A DNA stretch of 64,000 bases from Hyphomicrobiales bacterium (GCA_900466475.1 UBMI01000006.1:97893-161892), one strand, 5' to 3'; numbered from the stretch's first letter, positions 1 through 10,506 are shown. Notes: a model not told the origin generated them from the letters alone. Program-made: numbers and translations.

Positions 1-369
1 CACGACAAGAACACGCTGGCCCTGCATTCGTCGAGCTATCCGCCGATCCCGACGCAGCTCTATACGCAGCAGCTTTCGACCAAGGCGGAAGTCAAGCCGG
101 ATGGTTCCGGCGGCATCAACTACAGCCACTATGGCGTGGTCATCCCGGGGATCGACGATCTGCTCGCCAAAGCGCTGCAGGCGACCGACTACAAGTCCTA
201 CGTCGATTACTGCAAGCAGATCGAGCTTCAGGTCCTGCGCGACCTGCCGCTGATCGGCATGTCGACGCTCTCCTTCACGGTTGCCCGCAATGCCCGCCTC
301 GACCTCGGCTACAAGGTGCAGAGCGGTTACGCACGCTGGCGCTTCCACCACGCAACCAAGAAGGCCTGA
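1..369 (+). CDS. ABC transporter substrate-binding protein, family 5 (C-terminal 122 residues)
   Basis: The reading frame is open from the first base of the window to the TGA at 367-369, so only the C-terminal 122 residues are present and the signal peptide and most of the fold lie outside. The fragment has the aromatic, Tyr-rich C-terminal character of peptide/nickel-type (SBP_bac_5) periplasmic binding proteins. It is followed at once by two DppB/DppC-type permeases and two DppD/DppF-type ATPases on the same strand, which is the strongest support for the call. Substrate cannot be told from this fragment; a dipeptide, oligopeptide or glycoside are all possible. Confidence 0.8.
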   Translation, partial: HDKNTLALHSSSYPPIPTQLYTQQLSTKAEVKPDGSGGINYSHYGVVIPGIDDLLAKALQATDYKSYVDYCKQIELQVLRDLPLIGMSTLSFTVARNARLDLGYKVQSGYARWRFHHATKKA

Positions 370-396
370 TTTCCAGGTCACAATGAATGCGGGTGA

Positions 397-1338
397 ATGA
401 CCATGGCTAGATATTTTCTCCTCCGGCTGGCGGATGCCATTCCGACAATCTGGCTGGTGCTCACGCTCGTGTTCATCGCGATGCGGATCCTGCCGGGCGA
501 TCCGGCGATTGCGGCTCTGGGAGACATGGCTCTCCCGGAGCAGCTTGCAGCCTTCCGCCACCAAATGGGGCTCGATGTGCCGCTCTGGCAGCAGTACATC
601 AACTTCCTTCGCGGCGTGCTCAGCCTCGATTTCGGCCAGTCCTACATGAATGGCGAACCGGTGCTGAACCTGATCGCCGCCAATCTGCCCTATACGATCG
701 AACTAACCGTTGTGGCGATGATAATTGGCGTCGGTGCCGGCGTGCCCTTCGGCGTAGTGGCGGCAACCCATCGTGACAGGTTGCCGGATTCCGGCATGCG
801 CGTCTTTGCCCTTCTCGGTTATGCCATTCCGGATTTCTATCTCGGCGCGCTTCTCTTGATCGGCTTTGCATTGAACCTCGGTTGGTTCCCGATCAATGGC
901 GGAGGCGATGGCTTCATGGATCGCATGTACCATATCGTGCTGCCGGCCCTGACGCTCGCACTTGTCAAGGCGGCCTTCATCGGCCGGCTGTCGCGGACTG
1001 CGCTTCTGGAAACGCTCGGCAAAGACTATGTCCGCACCGCCCGCGCCAAGGGTGCCCGCGAACCGCGCGTCATCTATCGTCACGGGCTGCGCAATGCGCT
1101 TCTGCCGCTCTCGACCGGCATGGGCCTCAGCCTGCTTGCCACGTTGTCCGGTTCGGTCGCCGTAGAGCTGGTCTTCAACAGGCCCGGCCTCGGGCGCATG
1201 CTCATCCAGGCGATCAACGAGCGTGACTATGGCGTCATCCAGGGCGGCGTCGTTGTCTTCGCGCTTCTCGTCCTTTTGATCAATCTGGTGATGGATCTCC
1301 TCTACATCGTCATCGATCCTCGCATCCGGGTGAAATAA
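397..1338 (+). CDS. Dipeptide/oligopeptide-type ABC transporter permease (DppB family)
   Basis: A 313-residue inner-membrane permease of the DppB/OppB family. It opens with the family's N-terminal membrane anchor (ARYFLLRLADAIPTIWLVL) and the conserved RILPGDPA segment near residue 32, and has about six hydrophobic helices. An EAA-type coupling loop near residue 216 (ARAKGA..., followed by RHGLRNALLP) contacts the ATPase. The start at 397 gives MTMAR; a second ATG at 403 is also possible. The stop overlaps the next gene by one base (TAATG), so the two permeases are translationally coupled. Together with the next gene it forms the membrane pore of the transporter. Confidence 0.93.
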   Translation: MTMARYFLLRLADAIPTIWLVLTLVFIAMRILPGDPAIAALGDMALPEQLAAFRHQMGLDVPLWQQYINFLRGVLSLDFGQSYMNGEPVLNLIAANLPYTIELTVVAMIIGVGAGVPFGVVAATHRDRLPDSGMRVFALLGYAIPDFYLGALLLIGFALNLGWFPINGGGDGFMDRMYHIVLPALTLALVKAAFIGRLSRTALLETLGKDYVRTARAKGAREPRVIYRHGLRNALLPLSTGMGLSLLATLSGSVAVELVFNRPGLGRMLIQAINERDYGVIQGGVVVFALLVLLINLVMDLLYIVIDPRIRVK

Positions 1339-2242
1339 TGAGCATCATCACTCAAACACCTGCGTCTGCTCTACAGACCTCCGAGCAGCCTCTGCTGGCA
1401 CCTGCACCTGGTTTGCTGTCGCTCTTCTCGAAAACGCTGTTGCACCGGCCCTCGACCCTCTTCGCACTGGCGATTGCACTCGTCTTCTTCGTGATCGCAG
1501 TCTTCGCACCGGTGCTTGCGCCCTATGATCCGCTCGCCCAGAGCATCCTCTCGATCAACAAGGCGCCCTCGGCCGCACACTGGCTCGGCACCGACCAGTT
1601 TGGGCGCGACGTTCTCTCGCGCATGATCCACGGTTCACGCAATTCGCTGCTCTTCGGCCTGATCTCGCCGGCGCTCGCCGCGCTGCTCGGTACCGCACTT
1701 GGCGTAACAGCCGGTTATTTCGGGGGCCTGATCGATCGTATCATCAGCCGGTTCATCGATTTGCTGCTCGCCTTCCCGGAACTGCTGCTCGCGATCATCA
1801 TCGCAGCCGTGCTCGGTGGCGCCTTCTGGAACATCATCGCCGTCATTACGGTCGCGTTCATTCCCGGCTTTGCCCGTGTCGCTCGTGCCTCGACCCTGTC
1901 GGTCAAGCAGGAGCCGTATGTGGAAGCGGCAATCGCCGTCGGCGTGCGCACGCCCGTTATCATCTTCCGCCATATCATCCCGAATATCGCAGCCCCCATC
2001 GTCGTACTGATGACGCTTTGGGTCGCGTCTGCCATCCGCCTTGAGGCCTCGCTCAGCTTCCTCGGCATCGGTACCCGCGCCCCCAATCCAAGCTGGGGCA
2101 ATATCATCCGTGATGGTCTCAACAATCTCTTCGGCTCGCCCTGGCCGATCATTGCCGCCGGTTTTGCCATCACCTGCGTCGTGCTGTCCTTCAACCTGAT
2201 CGGCGACGCGGTGCGTGACATGCTGGATCCGGAGACGAGCCA

Positions 2243-2246
<4 letters not shown>
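1338..2246 (+). CDS. Dipeptide/oligopeptide-type ABC transporter permease (DppC family)
   Basis: A 302-residue DppC/OppC-family permease. A cytoplasmic N-terminal arm of about 40 residues precedes the first membrane helix. The family hallmark HWLGTDQFGRDVLSR lies near residues 79-93, the EAA loop lies around residue 200, and the protein ends with the usual LGDAVRDMLDP-like segment (IGDAVRDMLDP). It overlaps the upstream permease by one base and the downstream ATPase by four bases (ATGA), the tight packing expected for one operon. Confidence 0.94.
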
Positions 2247-3231
<985 letters not shown>

Positions 3232-3235
<4 letters not shown>

Positions 3236-4248
3236 CAGAGATGAACAGCACCGACGACCTGTTGATCGTCCGCAACCTCGGCAAGACCTTTTCCGATGCT
3301 GGCGGCCTGTCTTTCACGAGTTCCTCCTCGGGCGGCGTACGCGCCGTCGACGGAGCCTCCTTTTCCGTCAAGCCGGGCGAGACGCTGGCGCTGGTCGGTG
3401 AATCCGGCTGCGGCAAGTCCACGCTTGGCCGCCTTCTGCTGCGGCTGATCCAGCCGAGCGATGGTGAAGTGCTGTTCGAAGGGCGCGATATCACATCGCT
3501 GAGTGCGGCCGAGATGCGCATGATGCGCGCCAGGATGCAGATGGTCTTCCAGGATCCCTACGGCTCGCTCAGCCCGCGTCGTTCGATCGCTCAGATCATC
3601 TCCGAGCCGTTGGAAGTCTTCGGTTTGGCGAAATCCTCGAGGGAACGGCGTGACCGCGTCGCCGAACTGCTGACGCAGGTCGGCCTGTCCCCGAGCTTCA
3701 TGGACCGTTATCCGCGCCAGTTCTCCGGCGGCCAGCGCCAGCGCATCGGCATCGCGCGTGCCATATCGGTCAATCCGAAATTCATCGTCGCCGACGAGCC
3801 GGTCTCTGCGCTTGATGTCTCCGTGCAGGCGCAGATCGTCAATCTGCTGCAGGATTTGCAGGTCGAACGAAAGCTCTCCTATCTCTTCATCGCCCATGAC
3901 CTGGCGGTCGTACGCCACATCGCCGATCGCGTGGCGGTGATGTATCTCGGCAGGATCGTGGAGATCGGGCCGAAGAAGTCGATCTATTCCATGCCGCAGC
4001 ATCCCTATACGCAGGCATTGCTGTCGGCCGCGCCCGAGCCAGATCCGGATCGCAAGGCAAACCGTATCGTGCTGCAGGGCGACGTGCCGAGCCCGTCCCG
4101 CGTCCCGTCGGGATGCAGCTTCCACACGCGCTGTCCTATCGCAAGGGACATCTGCAAGGTCGAGCGTCCGGGCTTGCGCGAAGTATCGCCGAACCAGTTC
4201 TCAGCCTGCCATTTCGCCGCGCCCAATCCACTGACGCAGGCAGGGTGA
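3232..4248 (+). CDS. Dipeptide/oligopeptide-type ABC transporter ATPase (DppF family)
   Basis: A 338-residue ATPase. I chose the ATG at 3232 because it overlaps the preceding stop (ATGA) and gives a normal N-terminus; the frame stays open about 100 bases further upstream but that extension would lie inside dppD. Walker A GESGCGKS is at 56-63, the signature is FSGGQRQR, Walker B is [12 protein letters not shown], and the C-terminal cysteine motif CSFHTRCP is present. Between strand 1 and Walker A there is a Ser/Gly-rich loop (TSSSSGG) typical of DppF proteins preceded by a linker. Last gene of the transport operon. Confidence 0.95.
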
Positions 4249-4260
4249 AGTTATCGGCCT

Positions 4261-4497
4261 TCAGTGCACCAGGCCCGCCGGTGCATCTTCGATTGTTGCT
4301 TCGACTGGCAGGTTTATGCCGCTCTCGGAGAGATCCTGAAGCAACGCGCCAAGCGCGAGATCGAGGCAATAGACGGAGAACTCGGCATTGAGTTCTCGGG
4401 CGCTCTGCCGGGCGTAGGAAACGAGCCGTGCAAGCGATGCGATATCCCGAAGCCTTTGATCCTTCTCGGCACTCCCGATTTCGATGATGTCTTCCAT
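4261..4497 (-). CDS. Small hypothetical protein, 78 residues
   Basis: Not recognised. A 78-residue acidic, probably all-helical protein starting at the ATG at 4497, preceded by a purine-rich GGGAGA about eight bases upstream on the coding strand. It lies on the minus strand only 12 bases from the end of the converging dppF-like gene, and downstream of the SARP-type regulator, with about 130 bases between them. The composition (many Ala, Leu and Glu, one Cys, no signal peptide, no membrane segment) fits a small cytosolic protein. Function unknown; that it is real rests on its ribosome site and sensible composition. Confidence 0.55.
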   Translation of the reverse strand: MEDIIEIGSAEKDQRLRDIASLARLVSYARQSARELNAEFSVYCLDLALGALLQDLSESGINLPVEATIEDAPAGLVH

Positions 4498-4630
4498 TGC
4501 CGCTAATCTCCCCAGCCGTGTTGGAGGGAGTTCTAGCGGATGTGGTCAAGGAAAGCGCGTGACACGGGCGTGACACCATTCTGGATGGCGTATCGGGAGG
4601 CGGCAACTCGGTCGAGTCAGACCGGCGGAG

Positions 4631-6568
4631 CTAGAAGCCTGCCTTCAGCAAAGCCTCACGATACTGTTCCTTCTGCCACGCCTCCTTGAAGGGCACGAGG
4701 CTCAGCCACCTGTCGACGTCGAAATCGGGATTGGTCTCGCGTGCCTTGCGCATGTAGAGGCGCGCATTTTTCATGTCGCCCAGCATTGCCCAGCAGGCTG
4801 CAGCGAGCCGGTCGGCCGGTGTGCGATCATCCATTCTGCCGATCGCATCCAGCGCTTCCTTATAGCGGAAGAGGGCAAAATTCGCGCCGGCCTCAGTCCA
4901 GAGATAATCTGTGGGGCTTAGCGGATTGAGCGAGATCGCCCGCTCGATCTTGGCGAGCCCATCGGCAGGGCGCGAGGCATGCACCAGCGTATCGGCATAA
5001 CTCGCGATGCCGTCGGCATAATGGGGGCTCAGCTCTTCGGCGACTTTCAGCGCCACCACGCTTTCATCGAGATCGTTCAGATAAAGTTTGGCGATTCCGA
5101 GCTGGCGGAAGCCGGACGCGAGCGACGGGTCGGCGACGATCGCCCTGTTCGCATAATCTTCCGCAAGCCGGATCAACTCGCCATCGCCGCGCGCCGTCAG
5201 CAGCCATTCCATCAGGAAGGTATGCGCAAGGCCTGCGAGCGCCGGCGAGAAATGCGCGCTGTGCTGGACGGCGTCGCGGAACGCTTTGCGGGCGCGCCGG
5301 ACATCCGGCAGGGAAAACCGCTTCATGTCCCGGAAACCCAGGAGATAGCTGTGATAGGCGGCCGGATTGTCTTCGAAAGCGCCGCGCACGGTCTCGTTCT
5401 GGCGGATCTGGCGGGAGAGCTCCTTGGCGATGCGCCGTGCGATCTCCCGCCGGTCAGCCATAAGGTCGTATTTCTCGAGGCTGAAGCGCTCGGCCCAGAT
5501 GACCTCGTCGTTGGCGGCATAGACGAGCTGGACGAACAGCGACGGCGTGCCGCCGCCCGCTGTCAACCGGGTGTCGAGAACATAGGAGATCGAATGGCGC
5601 AGGATCATGCCCGCCCGGTCGGCATGGCGGGCGATTTGTGCGGCGGTATGGGGCGCGACGACCGAGACGTTGCTGAGGGCGCAAAGGCCGATGGTCACGT
5701 CCTCGATCAGCGCTTCAGAAAGCATCGGCCCAGGCCCGGTTTCAGCGGCCTCGACCGGCGGCAACAGGGCGAGCCGGGGCAGGGGCGCGGGTTTCAGGAT
5801 GATGCCGCTCTCCACCGACGGCGCAGCCGCCAGCGTCGCCGGCCTGCTGGCGTCGAAAATCTTGCGCACTTCCTTCAGGGCCTGCAGATCAAGGCCGATG
5901 TCGAGCGAATGTTGTAGATCGTGGCTGCGGCTCTCAAATAGCTGCCTGGCGTTTTCCAGATGTCCCTCGGCCTCGTAGGCTTGCAGGAGGATATGGCGGA
6001 TGTTTTCGTCATCAGGCGCATCGCGGAAGATCCTGAGCGCAGCCTCCTTGATGAGGCCGATATCGGCTCGCGAGCGCGCTTCCGGCAAGGCTCGCTTCAC
6101 TGCGTCGACGAGGATTGCCATATGCCGGTTGCGCTCGCTTGATACCCATTCTCTTATGCTGGCGCTTTGATCTGCGAGTTCGGCGAGGAAATCCGTTTGC
6201 AACAGGGATACGAGCCTTCGCAGCACATCGAGCGGGCCGGCCGAGGATTGGGTATCAAGTTCGGAGCGATCTGCGACGAAGACCTCCCGTCTGATCCGGA
6301 CACCGGTCGCGGTAAAGATCAGCAGCTCCGCGCCGATTTCTGCCTGCCTCGCCTGGACGCGCGAGATCATCTTGCGCAAATTCGCCATGATATCGGGATT
6401 GTCGGTGCTATCCCACAGGAAGCGGGCGAGTGTGCCGCGCGGACATTCTCTGTCAGGTCTGTCGAGCAGGTAACAAAGCGTCAACAGGCCTTTTTCGGGG
6501 AAGAATACAGGCTCTCCCGCCGCGTCCAGCAGTCGTAATGTACCGAATGACTCAAGCCGGAAGGACAT
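4631..6568 (-). CDS. SARP/BTAD-type transcriptional regulator with TolB-N-like and TPR regions
   Basis: A 645-residue multi-domain regulator. Residues 1-95 look like a winged-helix domain of the OmpR/SARP kind (LTLCYLLDRPDRECPRGTLA, then the region with NLRKMISRVQ). Residues about 100-245 match a bacterial transcriptional activation (BTAD) helical region. Residues about 265-400 (from LPRLALLPPV to the AKELSRQIRQ segment) resemble the TolB-N-like domain found in CadC- and adenylate-cyclase-like regulators, and the rest is TPR-like repeats. Related proteins are common in rhizobia but few are characterised. It is a cytosolic candidate regulator of the adjacent peptide-type transporter, by proximity only. 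Confidence 0.8.
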   Translation of the reverse strand: MSFRLESFGTLRLLDAAGEPVFFPEKGLLTLCYLLDRPDRECPRGTLARFLWDSTDNPDIMANLRKMISRVQARQAEIGAELLIFTATGVRIRREVFVADRSELDTQSSAGPLDVLRRLVSLLQTDFLAELADQSASIREWVSSERNRHMAILVDAVKRALPEARSRADIGLIKEAALRIFRDAPDDENIRHILLQAYEAEGHLENARQLFESRSHDLQHSLDIGLDLQALKEVRKIFDASRPATLAAAPSVESGIILKPAPLPRLALLPPVEAAETGPGPMLSEALIEDVTIGLCALSNVSVVAPHTAAQIARHADRAGMILRHSISYVLDTRLTAGGGTPSLFVQLVYAANDEVIWAERFSLEKYDLMADRREIARRIAKELSRQIRQNETVRGAFEDNPAAYHSYLLGFRDMKRFSLPDVRRARKAFRDAVQHSAHFSPALAGLAHTFLMEWLLTARGDGELIRLAEDYANRAIVADPSLASGFRQLGIAKLYLNDLDESVVALKVAEELSPHYADGIASYADTLVHASRPADGLAKIERAISLNPLSPTDYLWTEAGANFALFRYKEALDAIGRMDDRTPADRLAAACWAMLGDMKNARLYMRKARETNPDFDVDRWLSLVPFKEAWQKEQYREALLKAGF

Positions 6569-6587
6569 GGGACGGTATCGTCTGCTT

Positions 6588-7046
6588 TCACTCTCTGCGG
6601 GTATCCGGCTCGTCCATTCGCGGCGCGTTCAGCGAAATGTCGCTGTTTTCGGACTGCGCCATCGCTTTGACCAGCGAGATGATCGTCTCGCGGATACGCC
6701 GGTCCTCGATCTTCATGAACGCCCTGTTGAGGACGAGACCTTCCTTCGACCGCAGAAATTCTGTGACCGGATCGACAGGAGCAGACAAATCGAGGCCGGC
6801 AAGGCTCGGCGCTTCCAAATCATCCTGCTCGAAAAAGAAAGCGGGCGAGGTGCGCAGCACTTCCGCGATCCTCTGCAGGCGGCTGGCGCCGATGCGATTG
6901 ATGCCTTTCTCGTATTTCTGCACCTGTTGGAAGGTAACGCCGATCTGTTCGGCAAGCCGTTCCTGGCTCATGCCGAGAAGCTGCCTGCGCCTGCGCATGC
7001 GCATGCCGACATAGGTATCAATCGCGTTCGGTGTCTTGACGTTCAT
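6588..7046 (-). CDS. XRE-family helix-turn-helix regulator (PhrR/PraR-like)
   Basis: A 152-residue protein with an N-terminal Cro/C1-type helix-turn-helix at about residues 14-70 (RMRRRRQLLGMSQERLAEQI, then FQQVQKYEKG and RIGASRLQRIAEVL). This arrangement, including FFFEQD just after the domain, is the one seen in rhizobial PhrR/PraR/SinR-like repressors. The C-terminal 70 residues are acidic and helical. It ends 19 bases before the start of the SARP-type gene on the same strand, so the two may be co-transcribed. DNA target unknown. Confidence 0.85.
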   Translation of the reverse strand: MNVKTPNAIDTYVGMRMRRRRQLLGMSQERLAEQIGVTFQQVQKYEKGINRIGASRLQRIAEVLRTSPAFFFEQDDLEAPSLAGLDLSAPVDPVTEFLRSKEGLVLNRAFMKIEDRRIRETIISLVKAMAQSENSDISLNAPRMDEPDTRRE

Positions 7047-7309
7047 GGCCTACCTTCTGTCTCTTTCGTATTTTAATCCATTGACTTGTAGACGGCATCG
7101 CTGCGCTTTTCCACGGTTTGTTTTTGACAGCATATGATGGCCGATCTTAGTCGGCGCTGCTTTCTCCGGCTCTTCGATGATCAAGGGTCCTCCGGGGAGA
7201 TCAATTTTCATCTAAATCGCTAGAAAATTGGTATTCCATTCCGCGCTTGCCTTATCGGAAACCTTTATCACCTCTCCTGAACAACTCGAATTTCAAATGA
7301 GGGAACGCA

Positions 7310-8191
7310 ATGCTTTCGAAATCTTTCGCCGGCCTCTTCGCCGGTGCGATCCTGGCAGCCTTCATCGGAGCACCGGCGCAGGCCGATGCTGTAAAGGTTG
7401 GCAGCAAGAATTTCACCGAACAGTTCGTCGTCGCCGAGATCTATGCCCAGGCGCTTGAAAAGGCCGGCGTCGAGGTCGAGCGCCACCTCAACCTTGGTGC
7501 CACGCTTGTCGCCCACACGGCATTGACGAACGGCGACATCGATCTCTACCCGGAATATACCGGCACGGCGCTTGCCGCGGTCGTGAAGGGTGACCTGTCG
7601 GGCTCCGCCGACAAGATCTATTCGGACGTCAAGGATTACTACGAAAAGAACCTCAAGCTCACGCTCCTTCAGCCGACGCAGATCAACAACGGCTATGCGA
7701 TCATCACGCTTCCGGAAACGGCCGAGAAGTACAAGCTGAAGACGCTGAGCGACCTCGGTCCGGTCTCCAAGAACTTGACCTTTGGCGCTGAGGGCGGCTT
7801 TGGCGAGCGCAAGGATGGCTTGCCGGGGCTGAAGCAGACCTACGGCATCGAGTTCAAGGAATTCAAGATCTTCGCCAAGCTCGGCATCCGCTACAGCGCG
7901 CTGACGAGCAAGGATCTCGACGTCTCCTACGGCTTTGCGACGGATTGGCAGATTTCCGACAACAAGCTGGTGGTGCTTGACGACGACAAGCATCTCTTCC
8001 CGCCCTATTACCTCGTCCCGGTCGTGCGACAGGATGCTCTCGCCAAGAACCCGAAGATCGCCGAGGTTCTGAACAAGGTCAGCCCGCTCCTCAACAACGA
8101 GACCATGCGCGAACTCAACGCCAAGGTCGATCGCGACAAGGAAGAGCCGGCCGATGTCGCCGCTGAATTCCTGAAGGCCAAGGGCATCTGA
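7310..8191 (+). CDS. Quaternary-amine ABC transporter substrate-binding protein (OsmF/OpuAC family)
   Basis: A 293-residue periplasmic protein. Residues 1-25 are a Sec signal peptide ending APAQA, with cleavage likely before Asp26. The mature protein opens with KVGSKNFTEQ, the family signature of OpuAC/OsmF/YehZ-type binding proteins for glycine betaine, choline, carnitine, ergothioneine and similar compounds. DLYPEYTGTALAAV is also typical. It is the first gene of a run reaching 16214. A strong hairpin at 8234-8258 separates it from the permeases, which could let the binding protein be made in excess. Ligand not determinable by eye. Confidence 0.9.
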   Translation: MLSKSFAGLFAGAILAAFIGAPAQADAVKVGSKNFTEQFVVAEIYAQALEKAGVEVERHLNLGATLVAHTALTNGDIDLYPEYTGTALAAVVKGDLSGSADKIYSDVKDYYEKNLKLTLLQPTQINNGYAIITLPETAEKYKLKTLSDLGPVSKNLTFGAEGGFGERKDGLPGLKQTYGIEFKEFKIFAKLGIRYSALTSKDLDVSYGFATDWQISDNKLVVLDDDKHLFPPYYLVPVVRQDALAKNPKIAEVLNKVSPLLNNETMRELNAKVDRDKEEPADVAAEFLKAKGI

Positions 8192-8233
8192 TCGAGAGCG
8201 GCTCCAAGGTTTCGCTTTCCCTGAAGAAAAAAT

Positions 8234-8258
8234 GCGGCGAAGCTTGCAGCTTCGCCGC
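8234..8258. terminator. Perfect 10-bp hairpin between binding-protein and permease genes
   Basis: GCGGCGAAGC, a five-base loop TTGCA, then GCTTCGCCGC: a perfect 10-base-pair stem. On the plus strand no T run follows (CTTGTCG), so it is better read as a stabilising or attenuating hairpin inside the operon. On the minus strand the stem is followed by six T's, so it would be a good terminator for any transcript coming from the right. Confidence 0.65.
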
Positions 8259-8292
8259 CTTGTCGTGACCGTGCGGACAGGATTTCTCGCCT

Positions 8293-8910
8293 TTGAACTG
8301 GGCACCCAAACATATTCCGGAAATCGCGCTTGCCGTCTGGCAGCACCTGGTGCTGTCGATTTCATCCGTGCTGATCGGCCTTGCGATCGCGCTCGTACTC
8401 GGCATCGTCTGCGCCCGCCGGCCGAGACTCTATGCCTTTGCGCTGACGGTGACGAATATCATCTTCGTCATTCCGAGCCTGGCGCTCTTTGCGCTTTTGA
8501 TCCCTTTCGTCGGTCTCGGCATGGAACCAGCGCTGATCGGGCTTTCCTCCTATTGCCTGCTGATCCTCTTGCGCAATGTCGTCACCGGCATCCGCGGCGT
8601 CCCGGCTGACATACTCGATGCCGCCGACGGGATGGGCTATGGGCCTTGGCAGCGCCTCTTTCGCATCGAACTGCCGCTTGCCCTGCCGCTTATCGTTTCC
8701 GGGGCCCGGATCGCGCTCGTCACTGTCATCGGCATCGCGACGGTTGCTGCCTTCATCGACGGCGGAGGTCTCGGCACCATCATCCTGATAGGCATCGATC
8801 AGGAATACGCGGAAAAGATCCTCGTCGGCGGCATTCTGACTGCACTGCTGGCCATCATCTTCGATTTCATTCTCACCCGGGCCGAGCAGGCCCTGGTGCG
8901 CTGGCAGTGA
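8293..8910 (+). CDS. Quaternary-amine ABC transporter permease (OpuC/YehW-type)
   Basis: A 205-residue membrane protein with about five to six hydrophobic helices and the BPD-transport EAA region (AADGMGYGPWQRLFRIELP). The start is a TTG at 8293 giving MNWAPK; no ATG gives a full-length protein. The near-C-terminal AFIDGGGLGTIILIGI is conserved in OpuCB/ProW-like subunits. It is followed 10 bases later by a second permease of the same family, as in OpuC/OsmU systems that use two different permeases. Confidence 0.9.
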   Translation: MNWAPKHIPEIALAVWQHLVLSISSVLIGLAIALVLGIVCARRPRLYAFALTVTNIIFVIPSLALFALLIPFVGLGMEPALIGLSSYCLLILLRNVVTGIRGVPADILDAADGMGYGPWQRLFRIELPLALPLIVSGARIALVTVIGIATVAAFIDGGGLGTIILIGIDQEYAEKILVGGILTALLAIIFDFILTRAEQALVRWQ

Positions 8911-8920
8911 GGGCCTGCCG

Positions 8921-9562
8921 ATGCTGAGCACCGCCTTTTTCTGGATCGTCGATCATCAGGACGAATTCTTCCGCGCGCTCGGCCAGCATCTCCTGATGTC
9001 CGGCGTGTCGCTTGCGCTTGCGCTTGCCATTGGGCTGCCGCTTTCGATCCTCATCGTCAATTACGGTCGCTTTGCCTTTGGCGTCATCAACATCGTCAAT
9101 GGCCTCAGAACCATCCCTAGCCTTGCGATCCTGGCGATCATGCTGCCACTTCTCGGTATCGGCATCCTGCCATCGATCGTGGCGCTGACCGTGCTTGCCC
9201 TGCCGCCGATCCTGCTCAATGCCTATGTCGGGTTGCGCGATGTCGATGCCGATGCGGTAGAGGCGGCGATCGGCATGGGCATGAACAGAGGCCAGGTCCT
9301 GCGCAAGATCCGCATTCCACTCGCAGCCCCTGCGATGTTTGCCGGCGCGCGCACCGCAGCTGTCCAGGTGCTGGCCGGAGCGACACTCGCCCCTTTCATC
9401 GGTGGCGGCGGGCTCGGCGATTTTATCGCCACCGGCATCGGCATGATGGACATGTCGCGGCTCATCGTCGGCGCCGTGCCGATCGCGATCCTGGCACTCG
9501 CCACCGAATTCATCCTCGGCCGCGCCGAGAAGCACCTGTTTGCAGAAAGAACCGCCGCATGA
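8921..9562 (+). CDS. Quaternary-amine ABC transporter permease (OpuC/YehY-type)
   Basis: A 213-residue permease, paralogous to the one before it. The EAA region is AAIGMGMNRGQVLRKIRIPL, and the C-terminal FIGGGGLGDFIATGI segment is typical of this family. It has several hydrophobic helices. The stop overlaps the ATPase start (ATGA), so these two are coupled. The two permeases probably form a heterodimeric pore in the inner membrane. Confidence 0.92.
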   Translation: MLSTAFFWIVDHQDEFFRALGQHLLMSGVSLALALAIGLPLSILIVNYGRFAFGVINIVNGLRTIPSLAILAIMLPLLGIGILPSIVALTVLALPPILLNAYVGLRDVDADAVEAAIGMGMNRGQVLRKIRIPLAAPAMFAGARTAAVQVLAGATLAPFIGGGGLGDFIATGIGMMDMSRLIVGAVPIAILALATEFILGRAEKHLFAERTAA

Positions 9563-10491
9563 TCCGCATGGAAAATGTCACCAAGCGTTACGGTGAAAGT
9601 GCAGCACCTTCGGTGGATCACCTGACGCTCGATGTGCCCGAGGGCTCGACGGTTGCGCTGATCGGCCCATCTGGCTGCGGCAAGACAACGACGATGCGCA
9701 TGATCAACCGGCTGATCGAACCGACGGAAGGGCGCATCTTCGTCAATGGCGAAGACGTGACAAAAGCCGATCCCGTCAAACTTCGCCGCCATATCGGTTA
9801 TGTCATCCAGAATGTCGGCCTCTTTCCGCACATGACGATCGCCGAAAATATCGCTGCGGTGCCGAACCTGCTCGGCTGGGACCAGCCGCGGATCGCCAGG
9901 CGCACGGATGAACTTCTCGATCTCGTCGGTCTCGATCCGAAGGAAATGCTGAAGCGCTATCCGCGCCAGCTTTCCGGCGGCCAGCGCCAGCGCATCGGCG
10001 TGGCGCGCGCCCTTGCCGCCGATCCCTCGGTCCTGTTGATGGACGAGCCCTTCGGCGCCATCGACCCGATCGCCAGAACACGCCTGCAGGACGAATTCAG
10101 GCAAATTTTGAAACGCGTGCGCAAGACGGTGGTGCTGGTCACTCACGATCTCGATGAGGCAATTCGCCTCGGCGACCGGATCGCCATCATGCGTGCCGGC
10201 AAGATCGTGCAATATGATGCGCCGGATGCGATCCTTTCCCATCCTGCCGACGATTTTGTTGCGAATTTCGTGGGTATCGATCGCGCCATCAAGCGGCTCA
10301 GCCTGTTTTCTGTTGCCGACGCGATGCGCCCTGGTGTTCCCTCTTCACCCGCGGCCAGTGTTGCCGCGAGTGCCAATCTGCGCGATGCGCTGTCGCTGAT
10401 GGTCGCCGCCAACAGTGACGTGCTGTCGGTGGTCGATGGCGGTGGCATCGTTACCGGGCAACTGACGCGCGACGCGATCTTCTCGATCTGA
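9559..10491 (+). CDS. Quaternary-amine ABC transporter ATPase (ProV/OpuCA family)
   Basis: A 310-residue ATPase. Walker A GPSGCGKT is at 36-43, the Q-loop is YVIQNVGLFPHMT (the VGLFPH element is typical of ProV/OpuCA), the signature is LSGGQRQR and Walker B is VLLMDEPFGAID. The last 70 residues are what remains of a regulatory tail with one CBS-like piece (VVDGGGIVTGQLTRDAI), shorter than the tandem CBS of osmoregulated OpuA. That fits a catabolic rather than an osmotic role, by inference. Confidence 0.92.
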   Translation: MIRMENVTKRYGESAAPSVDHLTLDVPEGSTVALIGPSGCGKTTTMRMINRLIEPTEGRIFVNGEDVTKADPVKLRRHIGYVIQNVGLFPHMTIAENIAAVPNLLGWDQPRIARRTDELLDLVGLDPKEMLKRYPRQLSGGQRQRIGVARALAADPSVLLMDEPFGAIDPIARTRLQDEFRQILKRVRKTVVLVTHDLDEAIRLGDRIAIMRAGKIVQYDAPDAILSHPADDFVANFVGIDRAIKRLSLFSVADAMRPGVPSSPAASVAASANLRDALSLMVAANSDVLSVVDGGGIVTGQLTRDAIFSI

Positions 10492-10506
10492 GTGCAGGAG
10501 TTTCTG

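Noticed and set aside
4979..5917. Plus-strand 312-residue open frame antisense to the SARP-type gene
   Set aside because: It lies wholly inside the regulator gene, has no ribosome site and no recognisable domain.
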